A stretch of 25,336 nucleotides of DNA from Myxococcales bacterium. GTDB lineage: Bacteria; Myxococcota; Myxococcia; Myxococcales; Myxococcaceae. This document shows, in pieces, positions 8,060 through 15,402 of this stretch. The position numbers and the translations under genes are program-made. The notes beneath the pieces are model-generated. The model saw only the letters and a program-made list of their open reading frames with translations, searched no databases and was not told the origin of the DNA. The stretch lies in contig PMBV01000320.1 in assembly GCA_003153055.1 (NCBI GenBank), positions 1-25,336 of the forward strand, read 5' to 3'. Position 1 is the first letter of the stretch, and every line of letters begins with the position of its first letter.

Positions 8060-9187
8060 GTGAAGATCCTCGCCCTCCTGGTCCTCGCGCAGGCTGCTCC
8101 GCCCCCCTCCACCGACGAGCTGGTGAAGAAGGTCGATGACACCCCCGGCATCAAGGACCAAGACAAACCCTTCGAGATCGCCGCGTCGCTCGGGCGCCTG
8201 TACGTCGGCAAGGGCCGGCTCTCCGAGGCCAAGGGCTATTACGGCCAGGCGTTGGCCAAGGCCGAGCCACTCCGCGCGTTCCTCCTCGCCCAGCGGCGCG
8301 GCAGCCCGGCCAAGACGCTCCCCTCCGCCGAGAGCCTGGGGTGCGTTCCCTCGGCCGAGAACACTGTGGTCGCGCTGCTCACCAAGGCCCAGGCGAAGGC
8401 CAAGGCCGGTGACTCCAGCGCCGCGCTCGCCTGCGCCCGCGCCGCCTGGGCGCCGGTGGCCGAGGTCGAGGTTCAGTACGGCAACGTCCTCTTCGTCCTC
8501 CACGACCCCGCGACGGCGCTCGCTGCCTACACCCACGCCCTCGAGGCCTTCGAGGCCAACTCCGAAGCCCGCTACGGCCGCGCCGCGCTGCTCCTCGATA
8601 CCAAGGGCGACGAACCGGTGGCGCTCAAACAAGTCAAGGCCGACTTCGAGCGCTTCCTCAAAGAAGCGCCCTCGTCCACCCGCGCCCCCCAAGCCAAGCG
8701 GCTGCTCGAGCGGGCCACCGCGGCGTTGGAAAAAGGAGGCATCTCGAAGGTGCCCGTGGCGCTGGCCGCTGCCACACCCCCGGCCCAGGTCCAGCCACCG
8801 CAGCTCTCTCCCGAGGTGGTGCGCGCGTTCGAGAACGCCCCGAGGACCGCCGACATGGAGGCCAACTTCGCCCAGCTCATCGAGACAGGAGAAGACCACC
8901 TCGCCCACGGACGCTTCGACGAGGCGAGGAAGAGCTACCTCCAAGTGATGCCGTACCAGCCCAACAACCCGCGACTGCGGGCGGGCATGGCGTGGGCGAT
9001 GATTCGACTGAACCGACAGCCCATGGCCGACAACGTCTGGCGAGCGGCCATCGAAGCCCCAGAGGCCGTCTCGGCCCTCGGCGACACCCTGAAGGCCAAG
9101 GGCGACGCGGAGGGGGCTCACGCGCTGTGGTCACGACTCAAGGAGGCGGTCCCCTCCTACGCCCCCCGCCTCGAGGGGAAGCTCTGA
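8060..9187 (+). CDS. Exported TPR-repeat protein
   Basis: A 375-residue protein starting at GTG 8060, ten bases after folK. The N-terminus (VKILALLVLAQAAPPP) is a short signal peptide. The rest is helical with tetratricopeptide-like pairs: about residues 34-68 (ASLGRLYVGKGRLSEAKGYY), 118-190 (ALACARAAW, GNVLFVLHDPATALAAYTHALEAF), 195-230, and a C-terminal set 265-370 (GEDHLAHGRFDEARKSYLQ, PNNPRLRAGMAWAMIRLNR, KGDAEGAHALWSRLKEAVP). A Pro/Ala-rich stretch near 235-250 separates the two groups. TPR proteins act as protein-binding scaffolds; here a periplasmic or envelope role is likely from the signal. The frame is open for 126 more codons upstream, inside folK, but none of that looks like protein from this gene. 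No specific function can be given. Confidence 0.85.
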   Translation: MKILALLVLAQAAPPPSTDELVKKVDDTPGIKDQDKPFEIAASLGRLYVGKGRLSEAKGYYGQALAKAEPLRAFLLAQRRGSPAKTLPSAESLGCVPSAENTVVALLTKAQAKAKAGDSSAALACARAAWAPVAEVEVQYGNVLFVLHDPATALAAYTHALEAFEANSEARYGRAALLLDTKGDEPVALKQVKADFERFLKEAPSSTRAPQAKRLLERATAALEKGGISKVPVALAAATPPAQVQPPQLSPEVVRAFENAPRTADMEANFAQLIETGEDHLAHGRFDEARKSYLQVMPYQPNNPRLRAGMAWAMIRLNRQPMADNVWRAAIEAPEAVSALGDTLKAKGDAEGAHALWSRLKEAVPSYAPRLEGKL

Positions 9188-9288
9188 CAAACCCCCCGGT
9201 TCTCCGCTGACTCCGGCCCTCGACTGCACCCCTGTGCGCCGAGGTACGTGAGGCCGCAAACCGGTTCTTTTCCGCGCGCTTCTCGTCT

Positions 9289-9320
9289 CCCCGATGGGGC
9301 GTGCTCCTTGCACGAGCCCC
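9289..9320 (+). promoter_or_regulatory. Two mutually exclusive hairpins just before the FlhG-like gene
   Basis: GGGG at 9296-9299 can pair upstream with CCCC 9289-9292 (3-base loop), or, as GGGGC+GTGC (9296-9304), downstream with GCAC+GCCCC (9310-9313 and 9316-9320, two-base bulge, 5-base loop). The second stem ends five bases before ATG 9325, where the ribosome binding site should be; no purine-rich site is visible there. It may limit translation of the ATPase. The structure is read directly; the role is a guess. Confidence 0.3.
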
Positions 9321-9324
9321 AGTC

Positions 9325-10152
9325 ATGTTGAGGGTGATCAGTGTGACGAGTGGAAAGGGAGGTGTGGGCAAGACGCACCTCGCCGCGAACATCGGGACCC
9401 TGTGCGCCCGAGCAGGGCTCCGGGCGTTGGCCATCGACGCTGACACGGGCCTGGCCAACCTCGACATGGTGTTGGGGCTGTCGCCGTCTCGGCACGTGGG
9501 CCACCTCCTCGACGGGTTGTCGCTCGATGAGGTGCTGCTGAAGACCCCGTCAGGGCTGTCGGTGCTCCCGGGGGCACCGGGGGAGCGCCGCCTGGTGCAC
9601 CTCGAGCCGGGCGATCAACGAGCCCTGGTGTCGGCCTGGGATCAGCTGGCCTCGCGCTTCGAGGTGGTGGTGCTCGACTGTGGGCCAGGCGTGGGCGACG
9701 ACACGCTCTTCTTCGCCGCGGCGGGACAGCACATCGTGATGGTGGTGACCGAGGAGACGACCTCCCTGGCCGATGGCGTGGTGCTCTTGGCGGCGCTGGG
9801 CGAGCGCACCGCGGTGCGAGACGTCGACGTGGTGGTGAACGGGGTGCGCACGGTGCGTAGCGGGCAGTCGGTCTTTTCTCGGCTGTCGGCTGGCGCGGCG
9901 AAAGTGCCAGTGCGGCTGCGCTACCTCGGCCACGTGCCCGACGATCAAAACGTGCGGCGGGCGGCGATGCTGCGCAAGCCCTTGGTGGAGCTGGCCCCGA
10001 CCTCGCCGGCCAGCCGGGCCTTCGAGCGAGTCACCGAGCTGCTCCTGTCGGGCAAGACGACGGTCTCGGCAGGCCTGTCTTTCGGCACCGAGCAGCAGCT
10101 CGAGCCGGTCGAGCCAATGCCCCCGGAGCCAGGGGTGCACGGAGTCAACTGA
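9325..10152 (+). CDS. FlhG/MinD-like ParA-family ATPase
   Basis: A 275-residue P-loop ATPase. Deviant Walker A SGKGGVGKT (9-17, with the signature Lys 11), switch I region DADTGLANLDMVLGL (38-52), which is the FlhG/YlxH form, and the Walker B-like VVVLDCGPGVGDD (114-126). The segment SGLSVLPGAPGER matches the FlhG 'Gl.vlPa.sG' loop, and VNGVRT is the adenine-contact strand. FlhG and MinD dimerise on the membrane with ATP and control the place or number of a polar machine; the C-terminus here lacks a clear amphipathic membrane-targeting helix and ends in a Pro/Glu tail. Start 9325 is chosen because VISVTSGKGGVGKT should begin near residue 4; GTG 9301 would add eight residues. Downstream are the cheY remnant and an HDOD gene. 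What it positions is unknown. Confidence 0.88.
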   Translation: MLRVISVTSGKGGVGKTHLAANIGTLCARAGLRALAIDADTGLANLDMVLGLSPSRHVGHLLDGLSLDEVLLKTPSGLSVLPGAPGERRLVHLEPGDQRALVSAWDQLASRFEVVVLDCGPGVGDDTLFFAAAGQHIVMVVTEETTSLADGVVLLAALGERTAVRDVDVVVNGVRTVRSGQSVFSRLSAGAAKVPVRLRYLGHVPDDQNVRRAAMLRKPLVELAPTSPASRAFERVTELLLSGKTTVSAGLSFGTEQQLEPVEPMPPEPGVHGVN

Positions 10153-10173
10153 TGAGCTCAGAGGGAAGCACGC

Positions 10174-10245
10174 ATGCGAATTCTCATCGTCGATGACAGC
10201 AAGGTGATGCGCTCGTTGGTCGCCCGCGCGCTCAAGGCCGCATGA
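10174..10245 (+). pseudogene. Remnant of a cheY-type receiver gene, 23 codons, coupled to the HDOD gene
   Basis: ATG 10174 opens a frame reading MRILIVDDSKVMRSL and continuing to Lys-Ala-Ala, then TGA at 10243-10245. This is the first strand, acidic pair (Asp 7-Asp 8) and first helix of a CheY-like receiver domain, which normally has about 120 residues; the phosphorylation Asp, Thr and Lys are all missing. It keeps a good ribosome binding site (GAGGGAAG, 10161-10168) and its TGA overlaps the next ATG (ATGA at 10242-10245). The simplest reading is an internal deletion that removed most of a cheY gene lying between the ATPase and HDOD genes. The 23-residue peptide cannot fold as a receiver, but its translation may still feed ribosomes to the HDOD start. 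Confidence 0.75.
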
Positions 10246-11102
10246 ACGCGTCACCTGCTGAGTTGATTGGGGCCATGGACGCCATCGGCACCGTGCCAAG
10301 CTCGGTGGCGCAGATCTTCTCGCTCATCAACGACCCGAAGACCTGCGCCAACGACTTCGAGCGGGTGGTGCGACCCGATGTCGGCCTCACCGCGAACCTC
10401 CTTCGCTGCGCCAACTCGGTCTTCTACCGGGCGACGCGGGAAATCACCTCCGTGCGCGACGCCATCAACCGCATGGGGCTCCGGCGGGTCTTCGAGGTGG
10501 CCGCGAGCTCGTCTTTCGCCCAGGCGATTCCCTCGAAGCTCACCGGGTACCGGCTGAGCGCGCAAGACTACTGGGACCACTCGGTGGCGGTAGCGGTGCT
10601 GGCCGACCGCATCGGCAAAGAAGCAGGCTTCACCTACCCTGACCTCGCCTTCACCTCGGGGCTCCTCCACGACCTGGGCAAGGTCGTGGTGGCCTCGTTT
10701 CTCGCCCAGACACCCGACCGGGCCTGGCCTGAGCAGGGCCTGACGAGCGTCGAGCAGGAGCGGTCGCTGCTGGGGACCGACCACGCTGAGCTGGGAGAGC
10801 TGTTGGCGGTGAAGTGGAACCTGCCCAAGGAAATCTGCGGCGCCGCCCGCTGGCACCACCTGCCCGACTCGGCGCCCTCGGCCACCCTGCGCTACCTCTC
10901 GACCGTGGTCCAGGTCGCCGATGGCGCCGCCCACGCCGCGTCCGGAGCCAGGGGGGACGCCTTCGAGCCCCTCGACCCCGATGCGCTGGAGCGCCTCAAC
11001 CTGGCTCCCGAGCGGGTGATGGACATCGTCGCCGTAGCCAAGTCGGAGATCGACCGCACCGCCGAGATGCTCCGAGGGGCCATGGGGCGTCGCGCCGCCT
11101 GA
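10242..11102 (+). CDS. HDOD domain protein
   Basis: A 286-residue protein whose main part (about 15-215) is an HDOD domain, a signalling relative of HD phosphohydrolases. Seen: GTVPSSVAQIFSLINDP start, RVVRPDVGLTANLLRCANSVFY (42-62, the 'D..Lta.lLr.aNSa.y' block), ITSVRDAINRMGLRRV (68-83), YWDHSVAVAVLADRI (110-124) and LLHDLGKVV (141-149). The His-Asp pair at 143-144 is kept, but HDOD proteins usually lack full catalytic metal sites and work as signalling scaffolds in motility, development or stress. The last 60 residues are helical. The start overlaps the cheY remnant by four bases. In many bacteria HDOD genes lie beside receiver genes, which supports the idea that the remnant was once a partner. 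It is itself undamaged. Confidence 0.92.
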   Translation: MNASPAELIGAMDAIGTVPSSVAQIFSLINDPKTCANDFERVVRPDVGLTANLLRCANSVFYRATREITSVRDAINRMGLRRVFEVAASSSFAQAIPSKLTGYRLSAQDYWDHSVAVAVLADRIGKEAGFTYPDLAFTSGLLHDLGKVVVASFLAQTPDRAWPEQGLTSVEQERSLLGTDHAELGELLAVKWNLPKEICGAARWHHLPDSAPSATLRYLSTVVQVADGAAHAASGARGDAFEPLDPDALERLNLAPERVMDIVAVAKSEIDRTAEMLRGAMGRRAA

Positions 11103-11180
11103 CAGTGTTGGAGGAGCCGGTGAGCGCGAGCGCGTTGCGTCGGCCTGGCGGGGGCGCGAGAGTGCCGCCCGAGGTCCCCC

Positions 11181-12803
11181 GTGCGCATCGTCTTCGTGGA
11201 GAACCACGACTCATTTTCCTGGAACGTCATCGATGTGCTGCCGGTCCCGCGCGAGACGGTTCGGGTGGTGAGCAGCGCCACCGCCATCGGCGCCCTCGAC
11301 GAAGCTGACGCGCTGGTGATTGGACCCGGGCCGATGGATCCGCCTCGGGCAGGGCTGCTCGAGCTGGTGCACGCGGCTGCCCGGCGCCGGCTCCCCACGC
11401 TGGGCGTCTGCCTGGGCCACCAGGCGCTGGGCCTCGCCTTTGGAGCTCACCTGGTGCGCACCCCACCAGCTCACGGGAAGCCCGCCATCGTTCACTTCGG
11501 GGGCTCCCGGCTCTTCCCCACGGTGGCCGGGCGCCTCGAGGTGATGCGCTACCACTCTCTGTCGCTCACTCGAGTCTCGTCGCCGCTGCGAGTGGTGGCC
11601 GAACTGGACGACGGCACGGTGATGGCCGTCGAGCACGAATCGCTCCCCATGGCGGGCGTTCAGTTTCACCCGGACTCGTGGGGCACGCCCAAGGGCCGCG
11701 CGCTCGTCGAGGCCTTCTTTCACGGAGTCGGCCTCTCCACGCCCGCGCCTTCCTCGAGCGGTCGAGCAGCGTCGAAGGCCGACGACCCGGAGCGACGGAG
11801 ACCTCCGCGCCCTGCCCCGGTGGAGCCAGTGGCGCTGTCGAGTCTCAGGGGCCTCGAGGACTTCGCGCTCCTCGCGCCCGGGTACTCTGACAGTGGCCAG
11901 TGGACACTCCTCACGGGCCTCGAGCCGGGTGGGCTCGACCTGGTGTCGTGCGAGGCCGAGTCACGTGAGCCGCGCTGGTTTGGCGGCAAGCGGCGGTCGG
12001 TCGCGCTCGAGCTCGACGTGCCCCCTGCTCGCCTCGAGCCCCGACTCGCTGAGGAGGGCTTCACCACCGCGGTGGGCGAGGTACGCGAGGCGGTGGCCCG
12101 GGGCGACGTGTACCAGGTGAACCTCACGCGACGCGCGCACCTGGGCGAGGTCGACCCGGCGGTGCTCCTCGCCACGGTCTGTCGGCGGGAGGTGCCGCGC
12201 TTCGCCGCATGGGTGAAGCACCGAGCGCTGGGCGAGCTCATCACCGCCAGCCCAGAGCTGCTGGTGGAGCTGCGCGGGCGCACGGTGCGCGTGGAGCCGA
12301 TGAAGGGCACGGCGGCAGCGGGCCAGCGAGCCTGGCTCGAGGCGAGCCTCAAGGACGCCGCCGAGCTGGGGATGATCACCGACCTCCTGCGAGATGACCT
12401 CCAGCCACTGTGCGTTCCCCACTCGGTGCGAGTCGTCGAGCCCCGGCGCTTCATCGAGCTGCCCTACGTGGTTCAAACGGTGAGCATCATCGAAGGCCAG
12501 CTCGAGGCGACGGTGTCGGCTGACGACGTGCTGCGGCGGGTGCACCCAGGAGGCTCGGTCACCGGCGCCCCCCGAGAAGCGGCGCTGTCAGTCATCGCCC
12601 GTCTCGAGTCCTCTCCTCGTCGCTTCTACTGCGGAGCGTTGGGGCTCCAATCGCCCGAGGGCCTGAGGACCGCCCTGTTGATCCGGACCGCGTGGCGCGA
12701 GCCGAGCGGCTGGCTGTGGGGCGTGGGCGGAGGCATCACCTGGGACTCGGAGGCCGAGGCCGAGCTCCATGAGCTCCACCTCAAGTTGGGGGCGCTACGA
12801 TGA
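11181..12803 (+). CDS. pabB: Fused aminodeoxychorismate synthase (glutaminase PabA + PabB)
   Basis: A 540-residue fusion that should make 4-amino-4-deoxychorismate from chorismate and glutamine for folate. Residues 1-182 are a class I glutamine amidotransferase: ENHDSFSWNV, the GPG oxyanion loop, nucleophile Cys 77 in GVCLGHQ, and His 163 in GVQFHPDS; the third catalytic residue is Asp 165 where the family has Glu. A charged linker (about 185-215) follows. Residues 220-540 are a chorismate-binding domain: VYQVNLTRR (310-318), EPMKGT (372-377) with Lys 375, the Lys that marks PabB against Ala in TrpE, AELGMITDLLRDDL (394-407), GGSVTGAPR (457-465) and GVGGGITWDSEAEAE (514-528). The conserved His of 'HLVS' is Gln 432. 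GTG 11181 is preceded by GAGG at 11171-11174. The stop overlaps ATG 12800 of a 14-codon frame. Confidence 0.9.
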   Translation: MRIVFVENHDSFSWNVIDVLPVPRETVRVVSSATAIGALDEADALVIGPGPMDPPRAGLLELVHAAARRRLPTLGVCLGHQALGLAFGAHLVRTPPAHGKPAIVHFGGSRLFPTVAGRLEVMRYHSLSLTRVSSPLRVVAELDDGTVMAVEHESLPMAGVQFHPDSWGTPKGRALVEAFFHGVGLSTPAPSSSGRAASKADDPERRRPPRPAPVEPVALSSLRGLEDFALLAPGYSDSGQWTLLTGLEPGGLDLVSCEAESREPRWFGGKRRSVALELDVPPARLEPRLAEEGFTTAVGEVREAVARGDVYQVNLTRRAHLGEVDPAVLLATVCRREVPRFAAWVKHRALGELITASPELLVELRGRTVRVEPMKGTAAAGQRAWLEASLKDAAELGMITDLLRDDLQPLCVPHSVRVVEPRRFIELPYVVQTVSIIEGQLEATVSADDVLRRVHPGGSVTGAPREAALSVIARLESSPRRFYCGALGLQSPEGLRTALLIRTAWREPSGWLWGVGGGITWDSEAEAELHELHLKLGALR

Positions 12804-12856
12804 ACCCACGACCGGTGCTCGTCGGCTGCCATGGGTCCGGGTAGGCTGTGGGGCTC

Positions 12857-13465
12857 ATGCCGGTCAGGTACACCACCATCCGCGTCACCGAGGCCGGCGT
12901 CATCCTCTACGCTGCCCACCGAGCACGCCTGGGCCCGGAGGCGGAGCGCGCGTTCGATCGCTTCGCCGCCCACGCGAGCCCGGGGGTGTATGCGCTCACC
13001 GCGCGCGACGGAAACATCGACATCGTCCGTCGGGGCGGCTCGCGGCTGTTCGACGGCGTCCCCACCCGCGCGCTCCCCTCCCCGCTCGCCCCTGGCCGTG
13101 GGCCCCAGCCGAAGGAGCCCTCGCCGTCGGCCTATGACGCGGTGCGAGTCCAGGGGCAGGCGACGCTCCTCACCGACGGGAGCGGCGAAGAGCTGCTCGA
13201 GTCGTGCTCCGCCGCCGTCCTGGCCTGGGACGGCTCCATCCTCGTCGCCGCGCCGGAGGATCGCTCCCGGGTGGCCTCCACCGCCGAGGGCGCCATCCTC
13301 GCCCGGCTCCCGTTCCGACGTGCGCCGCGCCCCCTCGACGGCGGCTGGCCCATTCTCTTGGTGAACGCGGTGGTGCTGACGTGCGTCCCGCGGGGCTCGA
13401 TATTTCCGCTGGCGGTCCGTGCGCAGGTCGACGAAGTCCTCGGGCGTACGACGCTGCGTCCGTGA
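12857..13465 (+). CDS. Short class IV aminotransferase-like protein (possible aminodeoxychorismate lyase)
   Basis: A 202-residue protein, shorter than the usual 260-280 of PabC. It begins YTTIRVTEAGVILYAAHRARL, like the 'eTlRv.dG.v..l..Hl.RL' start of PabC. KEPSPSAYDAVRVQGQATLLTDGSGEELLESCSAAVLAWDGSILVAAP resembles the 'K...ya.ar..A...g...LL.d.dG.v.E....Nvf...dg.l.tP' part of class IV aminotransferases, so Lys 97 could be the PLP lysine. The 'PGiTR' block appears weakened. If real, it would release pyruvate from aminodeoxychorismate to give p-aminobenzoate, the step after the upstream enzyme. ATG 12857 is chosen; GTG 12848 is also in frame. An in-frame 14-codon reading (12800-12844) that overlaps the pabAB stop ends at TAG 12842. 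The assignment rests on context plus weak motifs. Confidence 0.6.
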   Translation: MPVRYTTIRVTEAGVILYAAHRARLGPEAERAFDRFAAHASPGVYALTARDGNIDIVRRGGSRLFDGVPTRALPSPLAPGRGPQPKEPSPSAYDAVRVQGQATLLTDGSGEELLESCSAAVLAWDGSILVAAPEDRSRVASTAEGAILARLPFRRAPRPLDGGWPILLVNAVVLTCVPRGSIFPLAVRAQVDEVLGRTTLRP

Positions 13466-13621
13466 GGGCGCTGGTCGAAATAGCGTCGCCAGGGACTCGG
13501 CGTCGAGACGCCCGGCTGAATGGCGGTGCTGGCCCATTCTCCCTTGCGCCGACATCGGCTGGTGAGCAGTGAAAGGGCGAGCTCGAGGCCCCGCATCGAC
13601 CCTCGACCAGGAGGTACAGCC

Positions 13622-14320
13622 ATGCTGACAGTTCGTCGCGCAGGAGACCGCGGGCACGCCGACCATGGCTGGCTCGACACCCACCACACGTTCTCGTTCG
13701 CCGACTACTTCGACCCGGCGCACATGGGCTTCCGAGGCCTCCGGGTCATCAACGAGGATCGCGTCCAGCCTGGCCAGGGCTTCGGCACCCACCCGCACCG
13801 GGACATGGAGATCATCTCCTACGTGCTGGAGGGCGCCCTGCAGCACCGCGACTCCCTGGGCACTGGCTCCATCATCAAGCCGGGCGAGGTGCAGCGAATG
13901 ACGGCAGGCACTGGCGTCACCCACAGCGAGCTCAACGCATCGAAGACCGAGCTCGTTCACTTTCTCCAAATCTGGCTCATCCCCGCGAAGCAGGGCCTCA
14001 CGCCTGAGTACGAGCAGAAGGCGTTCGCCCGGGCCGAGAAGGAGCGCCGGCTCCGGTTGGTCGCCTCTCCCGACGGCAAGGACGGCAGCCTGACGATTCA
14101 CACCGACGCGGCCCTCTACGCAGGCCTCTTCGACCGGGACGTCACTGGCGAGCTGACGCTGCGGCGCGGGCGTCACGCCTGGGTGCAGCTCGCCCGAGGC
14201 CGGGCACGCATCAACGGCGAGGAGCTGGAGGCCGGCGATGGCCTCGCCCTGTCCAGCGAGTCACTGGTGCGCATCGAGGGCCTCGACCAAAGCGAGGTCC
14301 TCGTGTTCGATCTCGCCTGA
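13622..14320 (+). CDS. Pirin family protein (YhhW-like bicupin)
   Basis: A 232-residue pirin. The N-terminal cupin has the metal site His 57, His 59, His 101 and Glu 103, in GFGTHPHRDMEIISYVLEG and GVTHSELN; this spacing matches E. coli YhhW, which binds one metal and shows quercetin 2,3-dioxygenase activity. Other family marks are HTFSFADYFDP, RVINEDRVQPGQG and LQIWLIPAKQGLTPEYEQK; the C-terminal cupin (about 130-232) lacks metal ligands, as usual. The start is fixed by AGGAGG at 13609-13614, seven bases before ATG 13622. It stands alone, 156 bp after the aminotransferase-like gene, and converges on trxB with seven bases between the stops. The physiological role of bacterial pirins is unclear. 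Confidence 0.95.
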   Translation: MLTVRRAGDRGHADHGWLDTHHTFSFADYFDPAHMGFRGLRVINEDRVQPGQGFGTHPHRDMEIISYVLEGALQHRDSLGTGSIIKPGEVQRMTAGTGVTHSELNASKTELVHFLQIWLIPAKQGLTPEYEQKAFARAEKERRLRLVASPDGKDGSLTIHTDAALYAGLFDRDVTGELTLRRGRHAWVQLARGRARINGEELEAGDGLALSSESLVRIEGLDQSEVLVFDLA

Positions 14321-14327
14321 GCCGCCG

Positions 14328-15284
14328 CTACACCAGGCCGTGCTCGGTCATCCACCGCTCGGCCTCGATGGCCGCCATGCACCCGGTGCCCGCGGCGGTG
14401 ATCGCCTGACGGTACGTCGAGTCGGCCACGTCGCCAGCCGCGAAGACGCCTTCCACGCTCGTCTTGGCCGTCCCCGGCTCGACCCAGAGGTAGCCATTCT
14501 CCTTGAGCTTGAGGCGCCCCTTGAACAGCTCGGTGGTGGGCTGGTGCCCGATGGCGACGAACAGGCCCTTGGCCTCGAGCATCTTGGTCTCGTTGGTCTT
14601 CAGGTTCTTCACCACCGCGCCCTTGACGCCCTTCGCGTCACCGACGATCTCCTCGATGGCTGAGTCCCACACGAAGCGAATCTTCGGGTTGGCCTGAGCG
14701 CGCTCTTGCATGATCTTCGACGCCCTGAGGCTCTCCCGACGGTGCACCACCGTGACCGAAGCGCACATCTTCGACAGGTAGGTGGCCTCTTCCATCGCCG
14801 TGTCGCCGCCGCCCACCACGATGACGTCCTTCCCCTTGAAGAAGAAACCGTCGCAGGTGGCGCAGGCCGACACACCGCGGTTCATGTACTCGGTCTCGCC
14901 CTTGGTGTTGAGCCACTTGGCCGAGGCACCAGTGGCGAGAATGATCGACTGGGCCAGCACCTCCTGGCTCTCGCCCTTGACCCGAAAGGGTCGCTGGCTG
15001 AAGTCGATCTCGACGACGTTCTCCATGTGCACGGTGGACTGGAACCGCTCGGCCTGCTTCTGGAACTTCTCCATCAGGTCGGGCCCGGTGACGCCATCGG
15101 GGAAGCCGGGGTAGTTCTCAACCTCAGTGGTGATCATCAACTGACCACCGGGCACCCGACGCGAGTCGTGCTCCGACGGACCTCCAGCGAAGATGACGGG
15201 GCTCAGATTGGCGCGCGCGGCGTAGATGGCGGCGGTGTAGCCCGCCGGACCTGAGCCGATAATGACGACCTTCCGGGTTTCCAT
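14328..15284 (-). CDS. trxB: Thioredoxin reductase
   Basis: A 318-residue NADPH-dependent flavoenzyme that reduces thioredoxin in the cytosol. FAD-binding VVIIGSGPAGYTAAIYAARA at the N-terminus, GGQLMITTEVENYPGFP, the redox-active pair in SACATCDGFFFKG (CATC), the NADPH fold IVVGGGDTAMEEATYLS, VVHRRESLRAS for the 2'-phosphate, and C-terminal GVFAAGDVADSTYRQAITAAGTGCMAA. Length and motif order are those of the bacterial low-molecular-weight enzyme. The frame is open 67 codons further upstream, but METRKVVIIGSG is the natural start and has GGAG six bases before it (complement of 15291-15294). It diverges from the cyclic-nucleotide-binding gene across 118 bp and has no thioredoxin gene beside it. 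Confidence 0.98.
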   Translation of the reverse strand: METRKVVIIGSGPAGYTAAIYAARANLSPVIFAGGPSEHDSRRVPGGQLMITTEVENYPGFPDGVTGPDLMEKFQKQAERFQSTVHMENVVEIDFSQRPFRVKGESQEVLAQSIILATGASAKWLNTKGETEYMNRGVSACATCDGFFFKGKDVIVVGGGDTAMEEATYLSKMCASVTVVHRRESLRASKIMQERAQANPKIRFVWDSAIEEIVGDAKGVKGAVVKNLKTNETKMLEAKGLFVAIGHQPTTELFKGRLKLKENGYLWVEPGTAKTSVEGVFAAGDVADSTYRQAITAAGTGCMAAIEAERWMTEHGLV

Positions 15285-15379
15285 GGGTTGCTCCAGGTAA
15301 TGGCTATGAGATGCACTGGCCCGAAGATCGGTTTCGAGCCCAATCTGCTGACGCCGAGCAGAAACGCTGACTTCTGCCT

Positions 15380-15397
15380 CGAGTCTGCTACGACTCG
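15380..15397. promoter_or_regulatory. Perfect 6-bp inverted repeat at the translation start of the cNMP-binding gene
   Basis: CGAGTC (15380-15385), six bases, GACTCG (15392-15397), five bases before ATG 15403. It may be an operator or a hairpin that covers the start. A second short pair, CTGCT (15345-15349) with AGCAG (15357-15361), lies upstream in the same divergent region. Confidence 0.35.
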
Positions 15398-15402
15398 GGT
15401 GG

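Noticed and set aside
9301..9324. GTG 9301 as start of the FlhG-like ATPase
   Set aside because: It adds eight residues before the normal start of the P-loop domain and has G-rich sequence only one base away, too close to act as a ribosome binding site.
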